Assembly (NCBI RefSeq): GCF_026968045.1
Contig: NZ_JAPVBQ010000004.1
Span: forward strand, 124,001 to 188,000
DNA from: Modestobacter sp. VKM Ac-2977
GTDB taxonomy: Bacteria > Actinomycetota > Actinomycetes > Mycobacteriales > Geodermatophilaceae
DNA: 64,000 bases
Reading direction: 5' to 3'
The position numbers and the translations under genes were made by a program. The notes under the pieces were generated by a model, which made no database searches, had not been told where the DNA came from, and worked only from the letters and a program-made list of their open reading frames with translations. Positions 62,548-64,000 of this stretch are shown here, one piece after another (within the stretch, counting starts at the first letter, position 1; every line of letters begins with the position of its first letter).

Positions 62548-63879
62548 ATGGACCAGATCAGGGACGCCATCCTCGCCGACGACCTCGACGCGATCGGAGG
62601 GCTCCCGACACCGGGGTCCTACCGCGCCGTGCTGGTCCGCAAGGACGAACAGGACATGTTCGAGGGCCTGGCCACCAAGGAGAAGGACCCCCGCAAGGCC
62701 TTGCACGTCGAGGAGGTGCCCACCCCGGAGATCGGGCCGGGCGAGGCGCTGATCGCGGTGATGGCCTCCTCGGTGAACTACAACACCGTCTGGACGTCGA
62801 TCTTCGAACCGGTCTCGACCTTCGGCTTCCTCGCCCGCTACGGCCGGCTCAACGACCTGACCAAGAAGCACGACCTGCCCTACCACGTGGTCGGCTCGGA
62901 CCTCTCCGGCGTCGTGGTCGCGGTCGGACCCGGGGTCAACAAGTGGAAGGCCGGCGACGAGGTCGTCGCCCACTGCCTGTCCGTCGAGCTCGAGGACCCG
63001 GCCGGCCACGACGACACGATGATGGACCCGCAGCAGCGGATCTGGGGCTTCGAGACCAACTTCGGCGGCCTGGCGGAGCTGTCCCTGGTCAAGAGCAACC
63101 AGCTGATGCCCAAGCCGGCGCACCTCACCTGGGAGGAGGCGGCCTGCCCGGGGCTGGTCAACTCGACCGCCTACCGGCAGCTGGTCAGCCACAACGGCGC
63201 GAACATGAAGCAGGGCGACGTCGTCCTGATCTGGGGCGCCTCCGGCGGGCTCGGCTCCTACGCCACCCAGATGGCGCTCAACGGCGGGGCCATCCCGGTG
63301 TGTGTCGTGAGCAGCCCGGAGAAGGCCGACATCGTCCGGTCGATGGGCGCCGAGCTGGTCATCGACCGGTCCGCCGAGCAGTACCGGTTCTGGAAGGACG
63401 AGGAGAACCAGGACCCCAGGGAGTGGCAGCGGCTGGGGGCGAAGATTCGCGAGCTGACCGGTGGGGACGACGCCGACATCGTCTTCGAGCACCCCGGCCG
63501 GGAGACCTTCGGCGCCAGCGTCTACGTCGCCAAGAAGGGCGGCACGATCGTCACCTGCGCCTCGACCAGCGGCTTCCTGCACACCTACGACAACCGCTAC
63601 CTCTGGATGAACCTCAAGCGGATCGTCGGCTCCCACTTCGCCAACTACCGCGAGGCCTGGGAGGCCAACCGGCTGATCGACCGCGGCCTGATCCACCCGA
63701 CGCTGTCGAAGACCTACGCCATGGACGACGTCGGCCAGGCCGCCTACGACGTCCACCGCAACCGGCACCAGGGCAAGGTCGGCGTGCTGACCCTCGCCCC
63801 GGAGGAAGGCCTGGGCGTGAAGGACCCGGCCAAGCGGGAGCGGCACCTGGCGGCGATCAACCGCTTCCGCGACATCTGA
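62548..63879 (+). CDS. ccr: Crotonyl-CoA carboxylase/reductase
   Basis: Reductive carboxylation of crotonyl-CoA with CO2 and NADPH to (2S)-ethylmalonyl-CoA, or its reduction to butyryl-CoA. 443 residues, medium-chain dehydrogenase fold. CO2-pocket residues known from Kitasatospora Ccr are present: Asn in SSVNYNTVWTSIFEP (near 80), Phe-Glu in WGFETNFGGLAEL (near 168-169) and His in GSHFANYREAWEANRLID (near 362), so carboxylase rather than plain reductase. Rossmann loop WGASGGLGSYATQ. ATG 62548 has GGGAG 9 nt upstream. The 3' end meets a copy of the hairpin element. Confidence 0.95.
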   Translation: MDQIRDAILADDLDAIGGLPTPGSYRAVLVRKDEQDMFEGLATKEKDPRKALHVEEVPTPEIGPGEALIAVMASSVNYNTVWTSIFEPVSTFGFLARYGRLNDLTKKHDLPYHVVGSDLSGVVVAVGPGVNKWKAGDEVVAHCLSVELEDPAGHDDTMMDPQQRIWGFETNFGGLAELSLVKSNQLMPKPAHLTWEEAACPGLVNSTAYRQLVSHNGANMKQGDVVLIWGASGGLGSYATQMALNGGAIPVCVVSSPEKADIVRSMGAELVIDRSAEQYRFWKDEENQDPREWQRLGAKIRELTGGDDADIVFEHPGRETFGASVYVAKKGGTIVTCASTSGFLHTYDNRYLWMNLKRIVGSHFANYREAWEANRLIDRGLIHPTLSKTYAMDDVGQAAYDVHRNRHQGKVGVLTLAPEEGLGVKDPAKRERHLAAINRFRDI

Positions 63880-63880
63880 G

Positions 63881-63900
63881 GCAGCGGGGTCCTTCTGCTG
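63881..63900. repeat. 3' hairpin element, copy F (one arm)
   Basis: GCAGCGGGGTCCTTC right after the ccr stop is the reverse complement of the opening of copies C and D (GAAGGACCCCGCTGC). Only one arm is evident, so it may be a remnant. Confidence 0.45.
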
Positions 63901-63954
63901 GGTGCGGCCCTCGACACGCTGACCGCGGCACTGGATCAATGCGAGGATGAGGGC

Positions 63955-64000
63955 ATGAGCGACCCCCGCGACGACGAGTTCGGTTTCCGCGACGGCGGCC
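63955..64000 (+). CDS. Start of an unidentified gene (truncated by window end)
   Basis: Fifteen codons from ATG 63955, reading MSDPRDDEFGFRDGG, then the window ends. The acidic Asp/Phe/Gly opening and a GAGGAT box 6 nt upstream suggest a real leaderless gene. Too short to name. Confidence 0.5.
   Translation, partial: MSDPRDDEFGFRDGG

Overview
The window is high-GC chromosomal DNA from an actinobacterium. Very GC-rich third codon positions, many GTG starts, start codons sitting 6-9 nt behind TANNNT boxes, DUF222/HNH and DUF559 proteins, the GlgE glucan pathway and gene order all point this way. The order serA / ilvC-ilvN-ilvB / gatB-gatA-gatC / ACT protein / ligA / MetE-like / mnmA / iscS / etfA-etfB follows the Mycobacterium tuberculosis Rv2996c-Rv3029c region (established knowledge). 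My best guess is the family Geodermatophilaceae (Blastococcus, Geodermatophilus, Modestobacter); this is inference from style and was not searched.

Layout. 1-15 kb: branched-chain amino acid block. A partial serA, a YGQ-repeat membrane protein, then leftward ilvB-ilvN-ilvC preceded by a short leader peptide and an attenuator, two tandem GGDEF/EAL c-di-GMP proteins, and ilvD with a BASS-family transporter. 14-18 kb: an MmyB-type regulator, a PH-domain protein, a 2-hydroxyacid dehydrogenase, a GSDH-type lipoprotein and a GNAT acetyltransferase. 18-25 kb: gatC-gatA-small membrane protein-gatB with 4-nt overlaps, an ACT protein and ligA. 25-27 kb: an insertion-like DUF222/HNH gene with an SOS-box-like site and a small hypothetical gene. 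27-36 kb: MetE-like protein, mnmA, cysteine desulfurase, etfBA, a Cds1-like enzyme, an enoyl-CoA hydratase with a VOC protein, and an ABC ATPase.

35-52 kb is mostly alpha-glucan and trehalose metabolism: glgX, glgP, and the rightward set glgE, treS, maltokinase and glgB. TreS makes maltose, maltokinase phosphorylates it, GlgE polymerises maltose-1-phosphate, GlgB branches the glucan, and GlgP and GlgX degrade it. GlgB carries an unusual tail of about 290 residues with a Lys/Ala-rich histone-like section. 52-64 kb: a zinc metallopeptidase lipoprotein, a thioredoxin-TPR protein, then acyl-CoA carbon-skeleton genes: an isobutyryl-CoA-mutase-like large subunit, a MeaB GTPase, a thiolase, methylmalonyl-CoA epimerase and crotonyl-CoA carboxylase/reductase. 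Between them lies a DUF559 nuclease-fold gene bounded by two inverted 58-bp palindromic elements. This is the most striking unexplained structure in the window.

No gap between genes exceeds 300 bases. No tRNA, rRNA, CRISPR array, insertion sequence or replication origin was recognised. The larger gaps hold promoters, the ilvB leader, terminators or the palindromic elements described below.
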